Below, in pieces: positions 42,247 to 51,321 of a stretch of 64,000 nucleotides of DNA. Origin of the DNA: Streptomyces ferrugineus (GTDB lineage: Bacteria > Actinomycetota > Actinomycetes > Streptomycetales > Streptomycetaceae); assembly GCF_015160855.1 (NCBI RefSeq), contig NZ_CP063373.1:2294001-2358000 (forward strand). The letters run 5' to 3'. Positions within the stretch are counted from its first letter, which is position 1, and the number at the start of each line of letters is the position of its first letter. Both the position numbers and the translations under genes were made by a program. The notes under the pieces are model-generated. The model was not told the DNA's origin, searched no databases, and saw only the letters and a program-made list of their open reading frames with translations.

Positions 42247-44190
42247 ATGAGATCTCGACGTGCCGCGCTGCGCACCTCCGTGAGTCTGGCGGCGACGCTG
42301 CCCCTCCTCACCGGCGCGCTGGCGCTCGGCATACCCGCGGCGCACGCCGCGGACAACCCGGGGCGTGACCGGCTCGCCGGGACCAAGCCCGCGTGGGCCA
42401 CGGCCAGGACGGACGAGGGCGCCACCTCCGACGGCGCCCGGGTGTCCGCACGCGTCTACCTCCGGGGCCGGGACCCGGCCGGGCTCGCCGCGTACGCGAA
42501 GGCCGTGTCCGACCCGGCGTCGGCGTCGTACGGCAGGTACCTGAGCGCGAGCCGGGCGCAGGCCCGCTTCGGGGCGACGAAGGACCAAGTCGTCGCGGTC
42601 AAGGGGTGGTTGACCTCCGCCGGTCTGAAGGTCACGGGTGTCACCCAGCACTATGTCGCCGTGACCGGCGATGTGGCCGCCGCGGAGAAGGCGTTCGGCA
42701 CCGAACTGCACAACTACACCAAGGGCGCGAGGACTTACCGCGCGCCCGTGACCACCGCCTCGGTGCCGAAGGCGCTGAAGGACGCCGTCCTGACCGTCAC
42801 CGGCCTCGACAGCGCCCCGCACCTGGCGCGCCACCAGGACCGGCTGCCGCCGCCGGAGACGGTGTTCCGCAACTCGGGGCCCTTCTCGACGTATCACGGC
42901 TCGAACGTGGCGAAGGCGCTGCCGGACGCGTACGGCACGAAGATCCCGTACGCCGTGAAGGGCTACACCGGCAAGCAGCTGCGCGCCGCGTACGGCGCCG
43001 GCAACCGCACCGGCAAGGGGGTGCGCATCGCCATCACCGACGCGTACGCCTCCCCGACCATCGCCTACGACGCGGCGACCTACGCCGGACGCAACGGCGA
43101 CGCGGCCTGGCGCGCGGGTCAGCTGCACCAGGTCCTGCCCGCCGAGTACACGCACACCAAGGAGTGTTCGGCGGCGGGCTGGTACGGCGAGCAGACCCTG
43201 GACGTCGAGGCCGCGCACGCGGTGGCGCCCGGCGCGCAGATCACGTACGTGGGCGCCGCCTCCTGCGCCGACGAGGACCTCCTGGACTCGCTCAGCAAGA
43301 TCGTCGACCGCCATCTGGCCGACATCGTCTCCAACTCCTGGGGCGAGACCGAGGCCGCCCAGACGCCCGACCTCGCGGCCGCCTACGACCAGGTCTTCCA
43401 GTTCGGCGCGGTGGAGGGGATCGGCTTCTACTACTCCTCCGGCGACGACGGGGACGAGGTCGCGAGCTCCGGCACCAAGCAGGTCGACATCCCGGCGAGC
43501 TCGGCGTGGGTGACGGCGGTCGGCGGCACCTCGCTGGCGGTCGGCAAGGGCGACACGTACCTCTGGGAGACCGGCTGGGGCACCGAGAAGGCGGACCTGT
43601 CGGCCGACGGCGGGAGCTGGACCGGCTTCCCCGGCGCGTTCACCTCGGGCGCGGGCGGCGGCACCAGCAGGACCGTCGCCGAGCCGTCCTACCAGCAGGG
43701 CGTGGTCCCGGACGCGCTGGCCAAGGCGTACGACTCCGCCGGCAACCGCGTCGTCCCGGACATCGCGGCCATCGCCGACCCGAACACCGGGTTCCTGGTG
43801 GGCCAGACCCAGACCATGCCGGACGGCAGGACGCGGGCGTACGACGAGTACCGCCTCGGCGGCACCTCGCTGGCGGCGCCGGTCGTCGCAGGTGTCCAGG
43901 CGCTGGCCCAGGAGGCCCACGGCGGCAGGCCGCTCGGCTTCGCCAACCCGGCGATCTACGCCAGGTACGGCTCGACGGCGTACCACGACGTCACGGACGA
44001 CCCGACGGCGTCCGGGCTCGCGGTGGCGCGCGTCGACTTCGTCAACGGGTACGACGCGACGGGCGGCCTGGAGACGTCCGTACGCAGCCTCGGCAGGGAC
44101 AGCTCGCTGAGCGCCGTGCGGGGGTACGACGACGTGACCGGGGTCGGGACGCCCGCGGGCGGTTACGTGGAGTCGTATCGACGCCGCTGA
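42247..44190 (+). CDS. Secreted S53 (sedolisin/kumamolisin-type) peptidase precursor
   Basis: 647 residues from ATG 42247. A Sec signal ends at AHA (about 33). The pro-domain runs to about 200 (YGRYLSASRAQARFG, HYVAVTGDVAAAEKAFG). In the catalytic domain, WYGEQTLDVEAAHAVAPGA carries the Glu and Asp, and GGTSLAAPVVAG the nucleophile Ser. YDDVTGVGTPAGG is close to the usual calcium loop. An acid-active extracellular endopeptidase. Confidence 0.9.
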   Translation: MRSRRAALRTSVSLAATLPLLTGALALGIPAAHAADNPGRDRLAGTKPAWATARTDEGATSDGARVSARVYLRGRDPAGLAAYAKAVSDPASASYGRYLSASRAQARFGATKDQVVAVKGWLTSAGLKVTGVTQHYVAVTGDVAAAEKAFGTELHNYTKGARTYRAPVTTASVPKALKDAVLTVTGLDSAPHLARHQDRLPPPETVFRNSGPFSTYHGSNVAKALPDAYGTKIPYAVKGYTGKQLRAAYGAGNRTGKGVRIAITDAYASPTIAYDAATYAGRNGDAAWRAGQLHQVLPAEYTHTKECSAAGWYGEQTLDVEAAHAVAPGAQITYVGAASCADEDLLDSLSKIVDRHLADIVSNSWGETEAAQTPDLAAAYDQVFQFGAVEGIGFYYSSGDDGDEVASSGTKQVDIPASSAWVTAVGGTSLAVGKGDTYLWETGWGTEKADLSADGGSWTGFPGAFTSGAGGGTSRTVAEPSYQQGVVPDALAKAYDSAGNRVVPDIAAIADPNTGFLVGQTQTMPDGRTRAYDEYRLGGTSLAAPVVAGVQALAQEAHGGRPLGFANPAIYARYGSTAYHDVTDDPTASGLAVARVDFVNGYDATGGLETSVRSLGRDSSLSAVRGYDDVTGVGTPAGGYVESYRRR

Positions 44191-44232
44191 TCGCGCGGGC
44201 TCGTGGCATGCGGCACCGCACCCCGACTTGGT

Positions 44233-44252
44233 AGGCAAGTGGCCACTTGCCT
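44233..44252. promoter_or_regulatory. Perfect 20-bp palindrome, ArsR autoregulatory operator
   Basis: Half-site AGGCAAGTGG followed directly by its complement, with no mismatch and no spacer. It lies 11 bp before the GTG of the ArsR regulator and so covers its promoter. Confidence 0.8.
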
Positions 44253-44263
44253 ATGCTGTCCGT

Positions 44264-44566
44264 GTGGCCGAAGACCTCTTCAAAGCCTTGGCCGACCCCA
44301 CCCGCCGTACGATCCTCGACGAGCTCACCGAGCAGTCCGGACAGACACTGTTCGAGATCTGCTCGCGACTGAGCATGAAACATCAGCTCGCGATCTCCCG
44401 TCAGGGAGTCTCCCAGCACCTCGCCGTGCTGGAGGCCGCCGGGCTCGTCGAGACCAGGCGGGAGGGCCGCTACAAGTTCCACGACCTCAACACGGCCCCG
44501 CTCCGGCAGATCACCGAGCGCTGGCCCCTGCGCGACCTGACCGGGCCGAAGGAGAGCACCCCATGA
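44264..44566 (+). CDS. ArsR-family regulator
   Basis: 100 residues from GTG 44264. DLFKALADPTRRTILDEL and ISRQGVSQHLAVLEAAGLVETRREGRYKFHDLNTAPL are the ArsR winged helix. It lacks the metal-binding cysteine pair of true ArsR, so it belongs to the non-metal group commonly paired with VOC or SRPBCC genes. Its stop overlaps the VOC start (ATGA). Confidence 0.85.
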   Translation: MAEDLFKALADPTRRTILDELTEQSGQTLFEICSRLSMKHQLAISRQGVSQHLAVLEAAGLVETRREGRYKFHDLNTAPLRQITERWPLRDLTGPKESTP

Positions 44567-44955
44567 AAATCCGTCTGACCAGCGTCTTCGTCGACGACCA
44601 GAGCAAGGCCCTGCGCTTCTACACCGAGATCCTCGGCTTCGTGACGAAGCACGACGTCCCGGTGGGGGAGAAGGACCGGTGGCTGACCGTCGTCTCGCCC
44701 GACGAGCCCGAGGGCACCGAGCTGCTGCTGGAGCCCGCGGGCCACCCGGCGGTCAAGACCTACCGCGACGCCCTCGTCATGGACGGCGTCCCACTCGCCC
44801 AGTTCGCCGTCGCCGACGTACGGGCGGAGTACGACCGTCTGCGCGGCCTCGGCGTCCACTTCACCCAGGAGCCCCTGGAGATGGGCCCTGTCACCACCGC
44901 CGTCTTCGACGACACCTGCGGCAATCTGATCCAGATCGCGACACAGCCGGAGTAA
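44563..44955 (+). CDS. VOC-family (glyoxalase/bleomycin-resistance fold) protein
   Basis: 130 residues, coupled to the ArsR gene. MKIRLTSVFVDDQSKALRFYTEILGF and VFDDTCGNLIQIA are the N- and C-terminal beta-alpha-beta modules of the vicinal-oxygen-chelate fold. Substrate unknown. The last codons and downstream spacer are duplicated in inverted orientation at 32940-33075. Confidence 0.85.
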   Translation: MKIRLTSVFVDDQSKALRFYTEILGFVTKHDVPVGEKDRWLTVVSPDEPEGTELLLEPAGHPAVKTYRDALVMDGVPLAQFAVADVRAEYDRLRGLGVHFTQEPLEMGPVTTAVFDDTCGNLIQIATQPE

Positions 44956-45045
44956 CGGGCCGGGGCGGGCCGCGTCGGCTGGCGGCCGATGGCTGATGGC
45001 TGATTGCCGACCGGGCACGGTCGTCGCCGCGTAGGGTGCGGCGCC
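44901..45045. repeat. VOC 3' end plus spacer, partner of the inverted copy at 32940-33075
   Basis: Reverse complement matches 32940-33075 over ~135 bp. It covers the end of the VOC gene and the whole spacer to the MFS start, including a GGCCGATGGCTGATGGCTGATTG short tandem that is contracted in the other copy. Confidence 0.85.
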
Positions 45046-46323
45046 ATGCCTACCTCCCCCGACCGGTCTCTCTGGGCTGACCGGCAGTTCCTTCTTCTCG
45101 CTTCGGCTCGGACCATCTCGGTGCTGGGTAATGGCTTCGCCCGCGTGGCACTGGGGTTCGCCGTCCTCGCCCTGCCCGGGGCGACTCCGGGGCGGCTGTC
45201 GCTGGTCCTGGCCTGCCAGGCCCTGCCCCAGCTGGTGTTCGTGCTGGCCGGCGGGGTGATCGCGGACCGGATGTCGCGCGCACGGCTGATGGTGGCCGCC
45301 GACGTCGTGGGCGCCGCCGCGTACGCGGGTCTGGCGGCCGTCGTGCTCAGCGGTCACGCGCCGTTGCTCCTCATGTGCGTGCTGGCCGTCGTCGCCGGTA
45401 CCGCGACCGCGCTGTTCGCTCCCGCGATGGACGGTCTGGTGCCGCTGATCGTGCCGGCCGGGAGGCTTCAGCAGGCCAACGGCATGCTGCGGGTGGGCAC
45501 GAACAGCAGCCTGCTGCTGGGGCTGGCGCTGTCGGGCGTCGCCGTCGCCTGGATCGGGGCCGGCTGGGCACTGGCCCTCAACGCCGCGTCGTTCGTCGTC
45601 AGCGCGGTCCTCATCGCCCGTCTGCGCGTTCCCGGACGTGCGGCCAAGGCGTCCTCGGGCTGGGACGACCTCAGAGAGGGGTGGCGGGAGTTCAGCTCCC
45701 GGCAGTGGCTGTGGGTGGTCGTCGCCCAGTACGCGATTGTCGTCGCGGCGCTCAACGCCAACGTCGGCGTCCTGGGTCCGCTGGTCGCCGAGGCGGAGCT
45801 GGGCGGCGCCCGGGCGTGGTCGGTCATCGTCGCCGCCCAGGCGCTGGGCACCATCGCCGGCGCGGGCCTGGCGGCTCGTGTGCGGGTGAACAGGCCGATC
45901 CTGGTAGGGGTTCTGGCCACTTTCCCGGCCGCGCTGCCGATCGCGCTGCTCGCCGTCTCCGCCCCGGTCTGGCTGGTCGCGGTGGCCATGTTCTGCTGGG
46001 GCATCGCCGCGGACGTCTTCGCCGTGCTCTGGTCCACGACCATCCAGCGCGAGGTTCCCGAAGCAGCCCTGTCCCGCGTCAGCTCCTACGACCTGTTCGG
46101 CTCCCTGGCCTTCGCCCCGCTCGGGCTGCTGGCGGCGGGCCCCGTCGCCGGCCTCGTCGGCACCCGGCAGGCGCTGGCGGGGTGCGCCGTCATGATCGTC
46201 GTGGCCACCTGTGCGGCGCTGTTGTCGCCGCAGGTCCGCCGACTCGGCCCGGCGGCGCTCGCGTCCCGCTCTGAGCGGCGTGGGGTTGCCGCTTCGGGTA
46301 CGGCCGACGAGGGGCCGGCGTAG
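45046..46323 (+). CDS. MFS transporter (MFS_3-like)
   Basis: 425 residues from ATG 45046. FLLLASARTISVLGNGFARVALGFAVLALPGA, GVIADRMSRARLMVAADVVGAAAYAGLA and NGMLRVGTNSSLLLGLALSG are typical of exporters related to EntS and macrolide pumps. Twelve helices. Its last ~53 codons recur as a diverged tandem copy right after the stop. Confidence 0.85.
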   Translation: MPTSPDRSLWADRQFLLLASARTISVLGNGFARVALGFAVLALPGATPGRLSLVLACQALPQLVFVLAGGVIADRMSRARLMVAADVVGAAAYAGLAAVVLSGHAPLLLMCVLAVVAGTATALFAPAMDGLVPLIVPAGRLQQANGMLRVGTNSSLLLGLALSGVAVAWIGAGWALALNAASFVVSAVLIARLRVPGRAAKASSGWDDLREGWREFSSRQWLWVVVAQYAIVVAALNANVGVLGPLVAEAELGGARAWSVIVAAQALGTIAGAGLAARVRVNRPILVGVLATFPAALPIALLAVSAPVWLVAVAMFCWGIAADVFAVLWSTTIQREVPEAALSRVSSYDLFGSLAFAPLGLLAAGPVAGLVGTRQALAGCAVMIVVATCAALLSPQVRRLGPAALASRSERRGVAASGTADEGPA

Positions 46324-46339
46324 GGTCGGCCTCCTCGGC

Positions 46340-46537
46340 CCGCTCGGGCTGCTGGTGGCGGGCCCTGTCGCCGGCCTTGTCGGTGGTCGGCGGGCGTTGG
46401 CGGGGTGCGTCGTCATGATCGTCGTGGTCATCTGTGCGGCGCTGTTGTCGCCGCAGGTCCGCCGACTCGGCCCGGCGGCGCCCGCGCCCCGCTCTGAGCC
46501 GCGCGCGGCTGCCGCTTCGGCGACGGTCACGCCGTAA
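46340..46537 (+). pseudogene. Tandem copy of an MFS C-terminal end
   Basis: LGLLVAGPVAGLVGGRRALAGCVVMIVVVICAALLSPQVRRLGPAA repeats the end of the preceding MFS gene (46118-46276) at a distance of about 222 bp with scattered differences. It has no start or upstream body, so it is the tail of a lost paralogue or a partial duplication. Confidence 0.75.
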
Positions 46538-46538
46538 C

Positions 46539-46686
46539 CGGTGACCAGGAGACCGACCGCCGGCACGGGCACCCTCAGGCCCTCGGAGATGAGCTCCAGG
46601 AGTCCGATCGGCAGGTTCTCCGCGGTGTTGAAGGTGAAGGCGGCCGGCATCAGGGCGCAGGGCACCGCCGCCCGGCGGGGGCTCAT
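46539..46686 (-). pseudogene. N-terminal fragment of another MFS transporter
   Basis: From ATG 46686 on the minus strand, ALMPAAFTFNTAENLPIGLLELISEGL and VPAVGLLVTGYGVTVAEA match the first two helices of DHA1-type MFS exporters. The homology ends where the opposite-strand MFS tail copy begins. A truncated relic about 50 codons long. Confidence 0.7.
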
Positions 46687-46826
46687 GAGTGCGCCTCGCT
46701 CGTTTTGTTTTCAACTGACCGATTTATATTGACTTGTAGGCATTCTGCGAGAAGCGTGGAGGACAAGACGCGACAGTCCCACCACGCTCTGCCGCATAGT
46801 TGAAGCAGGACCGGAGGCTGAGCGGA

Positions 46827-47054
46827 ATGACAGCCAGGACCACCACGAAGCGGCTGGCAGCGGCCGTCGGAGCCGGTGCGGCCGTGGTCGCGCTGAGCCT
46901 CGGCAGTGCAGGCGTCGCCGATGCCAAGATCACCCCGCAGTGTTCCAACAGCGGTGGGCAGCAGCCCGCCGGTCAGCAGGACAAGTGCAACGGCAACGGG
47001 CTGCAGACCGAGAACGTGAACCCGCAGGGCAAGCTCCCGCCGGGACACAACTGA
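46827..47054 (+). CDS. Small secreted protein
   Basis: 75 residues from ATG 46827, with GGAGG 9 bp upstream. Signal peptide to about residue 35 (GVADA), then a short mature part with two cysteines (QCSNSGGQQPAGQQDKCNGNG), Gln/Asn/Gly-rich. Function unknown. Followed by a clear terminator. Confidence 0.7.
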   Translation: MTARTTTKRLAAAVGAGAAVVALSLGSAGVADAKITPQCSNSGGQQPAGQQDKCNGNGLQTENVNPQGKLPPGHN

Positions 47055-47082
47055 CCAGCCAAGGAAGACGGAGCCACCAGCA

Positions 47083-47109
47083 GGGGCGGCCGGCACAGCC
47101 GCCCCTTTT
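47083..47109 (+). terminator. Intrinsic terminator with T-run
   Basis: GGGGCGGC (47083-47090) pairs with GCCGCCCC (47098-47105), then TTTT. Ends the small secreted-protein transcript; the convergent VOC gene stops 7 bp away. Confidence 0.8.
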
Positions 47110-47115
47110 CGGGTG

Positions 47116-47568
47116 CTACGACTCGCGGCCCTTCGCCAGCTCCGCCAGCAGATGGTGCAGCGGCTCCGTCGCCCGGCGCCGGTACTCCTGGATCGACCAG
47201 CCGTTGCCGTCCGGGTCCGTGAAGTACATGAACGTGGCGCCGTCGTCGGGGGCGTACTGGACCGGCTCCGAGATCTCCAGGCCGCGTTCGAGCAGTTCCG
47301 CCCGGGCCGCCTTGATGTCCGCCACGCACAGCTGGAGGCCCTGGTAGGAGCCGGGCTCCGGCCTGGTCTCGCCCTTGGTCATGTCCCAGATGCTGTCGCC
47401 CAGGGCGATCGAGCAGCCCGAGCCCGGAGGCGTGAGCTGGACGATGCGCATGCCCGGCATGACCTCCTGGTCGATGTCGACGTGGAAGCCGACCTTGTCC
47501 CGGTAGAAGTCGCGGGCCCGGTCGATGTCGCTCACGGGCAGCGGGATCACTTCGAGGGTGAAGTCCAT
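47116..47568 (-). CDS. VOC-family glyoxalase-like protein
   Basis: 150 residues. LEVIPLPVSDIDRARDFYRDKVGFHVDID and FMYFTDPDGNGWSIQEY are the two VOC modules, with DPDGN typical of group 2 enzymes. Substrate unknown. It is 2 bp downstream of the pyridoxamine-oxidase-fold gene on the same strand, so they form an operon. Confidence 0.85.
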   Translation of the reverse strand: MDFTLEVIPLPVSDIDRARDFYRDKVGFHVDIDQEVMPGMRIVQLTPPGSGCSIALGDSIWDMTKGETRPEPGSYQGLQLCVADIKAARAELLERGLEISEPVQYAPDDGATFMYFTDPDGNGWSIQEYRRRATEPLHHLLAELAKGRES

Positions 47569-47570
47569 CG

Positions 47571-48116
47571 CTAGTCCTCCATGGTGAATCGCCAGCGGGT
47601 CTGGCTGAACGGCTCACCCTTACCGAAGCCGAAAACCGTCCGTGGCGCCACCGAAAACACGTAGGCGTGCCCCGCCCCGTGGTGGAAACGGCCGTTCGTC
47701 ACCTCGAAGTGCCAGAAGGCGCCGTACTTCTCCTCCCACCCGGCGGCCAGCTCACGCAGCCGCGCATCGTCGGTGATCCGCACCGCCTCGCCCTCGACCA
47801 CCAGGTCGTAGCCCTTGTCCCAGGTGTTCGTGCCGGTCGTCAGGACGACGTCCGGGTTCAGGGCGAGGTTCCTCGCCTTGCGTTCCTCCGGGCCCGTGCA
47901 GAAGTGCAGCGCGCCCCGTGACCACACCGCCGGCAGCGGGGTCACATGCGGCCGTCCGTCCGGCCGTACCGTCGAGATCCAGAACAGCTCGGCCTCGGCC
48001 AGCAGCCTCTCCGCCTCGGCCCAGGGCGTCGCGGTGGCCCTCTCGTCGCTGTAGCGGGTGTCCAGCCGGGTCTGTGGTTGCGGGTGCTTCTCGGTCATCG
48101 GGTGCTTCTCGGTCAT
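47571..48116 (-). CDS. Pyridoxamine 5'-phosphate oxidase-fold (split-barrel flavin) protein
   Basis: 181 residues from ATG 48116 with GGAGG upstream. ELFWISTVRPDGRPHVTPLPAVW and LHFCTGPEERKARNLALNPDVVLTTG define the PPOX split barrel, which in actinobacteria binds FMN or F420. The first 18 bases after the ATG are repeated, so MTEKHP occurs twice and a second start at 48098 is possible. Confidence 0.85.
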   Translation of the reverse strand: MTEKHPMTEKHPQPQTRLDTRYSDERATATPWAEAERLLAEAELFWISTVRPDGRPHVTPLPAVWSRGALHFCTGPEERKARNLALNPDVVLTTGTNTWDKGYDLVVEGEAVRITDDARLRELAAGWEEKYGAFWHFEVTNGRFHHGAGHAYVFSVAPRTVFGFGKGEPFSQTRWRFTMED

Positions 48117-48253
48117 CGGACGGCCCTCCAGAGGTGTCGGACGTAGCCCTCCAAGGGACAGACCGGCCGGGTCGCCGGAACTCATCGGCGCCACTCGCAG
48201 GTACTGCGGCTAGGCTCGATCGCGTACGACCTTGATCGGACGGGAGGGCGAGC

Positions 48254-51253
48254 ATGACGGCGCCGGGTCGCAGGAGCAGTACCTTCACACGGCTGCTGCG
48301 GCACGGATTCACCGACCCGTCCGCCGCCGAGCGACTCCTGGACAGCGTCGAGGTCGCTCCGATCAGGAACGACCCGGTGCTCCTCGAGGCCCTCGGCGCC
48401 ACCGCCGACCCGGACCTCGCCCTGCACGGCCTCGTCCGGCTCATCGAGGCGCAGCCCGCCCCCGCCGCCCGGCGTGAGCTGCTGGACACGGTGATAGCGG
48501 CCAAGCCCCTGCGGGACCGGCTGCTCGGTGTGCTCGGTGCCTCCGCCGCGCTCGCCGACCACCTCGCCCGGCACCCCGGCGACTGGCAGGCGCTGGTGAT
48601 GTACGAGCCGCGGGACCTGCACCCGGAGGTGGAGGAGTTCGAGCAGGGCCTCGCCGAGGCCACCGACCCGGTGTCGCTGCGCGTCGCCTACCGGCGCTGT
48701 CTGCTGTCCATCGCCGCGCGCGACGTGTGCGGCACCACCGACGTGGCCCAGACCGCCGCCGAACTCGCCGACCTCGCCACCGCGACCCTGCGCGCCGCCC
48801 TCGCCATCGCCCGCGCCGCCGCGCCGGAGGACGCCGCGCAGTGCCGGCTCGCGGTGATCGCGATGGGCAAGTGCGGGGGCCACGAGCTCAATTACGTCTC
48901 CGACGTCGACGTCATCTTCGTCGGCGAGACCGCCGACGGCGCCGACGAGGGCAAGGCGCTGCGGGCGGCCACCAGGCTCGCCTCGCACATGATGCGGATC
49001 TGCTCCGAGACGACCGTCGAGGGGTCCATCTGGCCCGTGGACGCCAATCTGCGGCCGGAGGGCAGGAACGGTCCGCTGGTGCGTACGCTCAGCAGCCACC
49101 TCGCCTACTACCGGCGCTGGGCCAAGACCTGGGAGTTCCAGGCGCTGCTCAAGGCCCGCCCGGTGGCGGGGGACATCGAGCTGGGCGAGGAGTACGTCGC
49201 CGCGCTGGAGCCGCTGGTGTGGAAGGCCGCCGAGCGGGAGAACTTCGTCGCCGACGTGCAGAAGATGCGGCGGCGGGTCGTCGAGAACATCCCGGTGGCC
49301 GAGCTGGACCGGCAGTTGAAGCTGGGTCCTGGCGGGCTGCGGGACGTCGAATTCGCCGTACAGCTACTGCAGTTGGTGCACGGCCGGGACGATGCCTCGC
49401 TGCGCAGCGGTACGACCCTGGATGCCTTGCAGGCGCTCGCGGCGGGCGGGTACGTCGGGCGGGCCGACGCCGCCCAGCTCGACACCGCCTATCGCTTCCT
49501 GCGCTCCATGGAACACCGCATCCAGCTCTACCGGCTGCGGCGCACCCACCTGGTGCCCGAGGACGAGGCCGACCTGCGGCGCATCGGGCGCTCGCTCGGG
49601 CTGCGGGTGGACGCGGTCGCCGAGCTGACCCGCGAGTGGAAGCGGCACGCGAGCGTCGTACGGCGGCTGCACGAGAAGCTCTTCTACCGGCCGCTGCTCG
49701 ACGCCGTGGCCCAACTCGCCCCCGGCGAGGCCAGATTGAGCGCGGGGGCGGCGCGGGAGCGGCTGATCGCGCTCGGATACGCCGATCCCGCCGCGGCGCT
49801 CCGGCATCTGGAGGCGCTGGCCTCCGGGGTGACACGCAAGGCGGCCATCCAACGCACGCTGTTGCCGGTGCTGTTGGGCTGGTTCGCGGACTCCGCCAAT
49901 CCGGACGCGGGGCTGCTGAACTTCCGCAAGGTGTCGGACGCGCTCGGCAAGACCCCTTGGTATCTGCGGTTGTTGCGGGACGAGGGTGCCGCCGCCGAGA
50001 ACCTCGCACGGGTGCTGTCGGCGGGACGGCTCGCTCCCGATCTGCTGATGCGGGCGCCGGAGGCGGTGGCGCTGCTCGGGGACGGGGACGGCGGCAGCGG
50101 CCTCGAGCCCCGCTCGCGGGCGCATCTGGAGCAGGAGATCCTCGCCGCGGTACGGCGTGCGGACGGTGCCCTCCAGGCGGTCACGGCCGCGCGTGGGGTG
50201 CGGCGCCGGGAGCTGTTCCGTACGGCCGCCGCGGACATCGTCGACTCCTACGGTACCGAGACGAAGCCGGCCGAGGCCGATCAGGGCGCGTTGGTGGACC
50301 GGGTCGGGGGCGCGGTCTCCGATCTGACCGCGGCGACGCTGGCGGGGACCTTGCGGGCGGTGGTCCGGCAAGGGTGGGGCGACACCCTGCCCACCCGGTT
50401 CGCGATCATCGGCATGGGGCGGTTCGGGGGACATGAGCTGGGATACGGCAGTGACGCCGACGTCCTGTTCGTGCACGAGCCGCGCGAGGGGGTCGACGAG
50501 CACGAGGCCGGTGTCGCCGCCAACCGGGTCGTCGAGGAGATGCGCCGGCTGCTGCAGATTCCGAGTGCCGATCCGCCGCTGCTGATCGACGCCGATCTGC
50601 GGCCGGAGGGCAAGTCGGGGCCGCTGGTCCGTACGCTGAATTCGTACGGGGCCTACTACCGGCGGTGGTCGCTGGTGTGGGAGTCGCAGGCGCTGCTGCG
50701 GGCCGAGCCGGTCGCGGGGGACGAGGATCTGGCCCGGCGGTTCGTCGACCTGATCGATCCGCTGCGCTATCCCGCCGAGGGGCTCGGTGACGACGCCGTG
50801 CGGGAGATCCGGCGGCTGAAGGCCCGGATGGAGACCGAGCGGCTGCCGCGGGGCGCCGATCCCAAGCTGCACACCAAGCTCGGGCCGGGCGGGCTGTCCG
50901 ACATCGAGTGGACCGTGCAGCTGCTGCAGCTCCAGCACGGGTGGGCCGAGCCGGGGCTGCGGACGACCCGGACGCGTGAGGCCCTCGCCGCGGCCTGTGC
51001 GGCCGGGCTCATTCCGGGCGAGGAGGCGGCGATCCTGGACGAGGCGTGGGTGCTGGCCACCCGGGTGCGCAACGCCGTGATGCTGGTGCGGGGGCGGGCC
51101 GGGGACACGTTCCCGTCGGACGGGCGCGAGTTGGCGGCCGTGGGGCGCTACCTGGGGTACGAGCCCGGTCACGTGGGGGACATGCTCGACGCGTACCGGC
51201 GTACCGCGCGGCGGGCCCGGGGGGTTGTGGAGGAGTTGTTCTACGGGGGGTAA
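48254..51253 (+). CDS. glnE: Bifunctional glutamine synthetase adenylyltransferase/deadenylylase
   Basis: 999 residues, GGGAGGGC upstream of ATG 48254. Two nucleotidyltransferase halves: GKCGGHELNYVSDVDVIFV (N-terminal, deadenylylating) and GRFGGHELGYGSDADVLFV (C-terminal, adenylylating), each with the G-G...DxD signature, followed by KLGPGGLRDVEF and KLGPGGLSDIEW. It adjusts glutamine synthetase I activity to nitrogen supply. Full length. Confidence 0.97.
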   Translation: MTAPGRRSSTFTRLLRHGFTDPSAAERLLDSVEVAPIRNDPVLLEALGATADPDLALHGLVRLIEAQPAPAARRELLDTVIAAKPLRDRLLGVLGASAALADHLARHPGDWQALVMYEPRDLHPEVEEFEQGLAEATDPVSLRVAYRRCLLSIAARDVCGTTDVAQTAAELADLATATLRAALAIARAAAPEDAAQCRLAVIAMGKCGGHELNYVSDVDVIFVGETADGADEGKALRAATRLASHMMRICSETTVEGSIWPVDANLRPEGRNGPLVRTLSSHLAYYRRWAKTWEFQALLKARPVAGDIELGEEYVAALEPLVWKAAERENFVADVQKMRRRVVENIPVAELDRQLKLGPGGLRDVEFAVQLLQLVHGRDDASLRSGTTLDALQALAAGGYVGRADAAQLDTAYRFLRSMEHRIQLYRLRRTHLVPEDEADLRRIGRSLGLRVDAVAELTREWKRHASVVRRLHEKLFYRPLLDAVAQLAPGEARLSAGAARERLIALGYADPAAALRHLEALASGVTRKAAIQRTLLPVLLGWFADSANPDAGLLNFRKVSDALGKTPWYLRLLRDEGAAAENLARVLSAGRLAPDLLMRAPEAVALLGDGDGGSGLEPRSRAHLEQEILAAVRRADGALQAVTAARGVRRRELFRTAAADIVDSYGTETKPAEADQGALVDRVGGAVSDLTAATLAGTLRAVVRQGWGDTLPTRFAIIGMGRFGGHELGYGSDADVLFVHEPREGVDEHEAGVAANRVVEEMRRLLQIPSADPPLLIDADLRPEGKSGPLVRTLNSYGAYYRRWSLVWESQALLRAEPVAGDEDLARRFVDLIDPLRYPAEGLGDDAVREIRRLKARMETERLPRGADPKLHTKLGPGGLSDIEWTVQLLQLQHGWAEPGLRTTRTREALAAACAAGLIPGEEAAILDEAWVLATRVRNAVMLVRGRAGDTFPSDGRELAAVGRYLGYEPGHVGDMLDAYRRTARRARGVVEELFYGG

Positions 51254-51321
51254 GGCGTGCCGGCTTGCGTGTGGGGGTGCCTGCGGCGGCCTGTGTCGCC
51301 TTGTGGGGATGCGCGTAGCGC

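Noticed and set aside
44470..46686. 738-codon minus-strand frame over the VOC and MFS genes
   Set aside because: Only its first ~50 codons match a protein family (MFS head fragment); the rest is antisense to real genes.
48098..48116. Regulatory duplication at the start of the PPOX-fold gene
   Set aside because: An 18-bp in-frame repeat gives MTEKHP twice; most simply replication slippage with little effect on the protein.
47571..48194. Longer start for the PPOX-fold gene
   Set aside because: The extra N-terminus has no ribosome site, whereas GGAGG lies at the right distance before ATG 48116.
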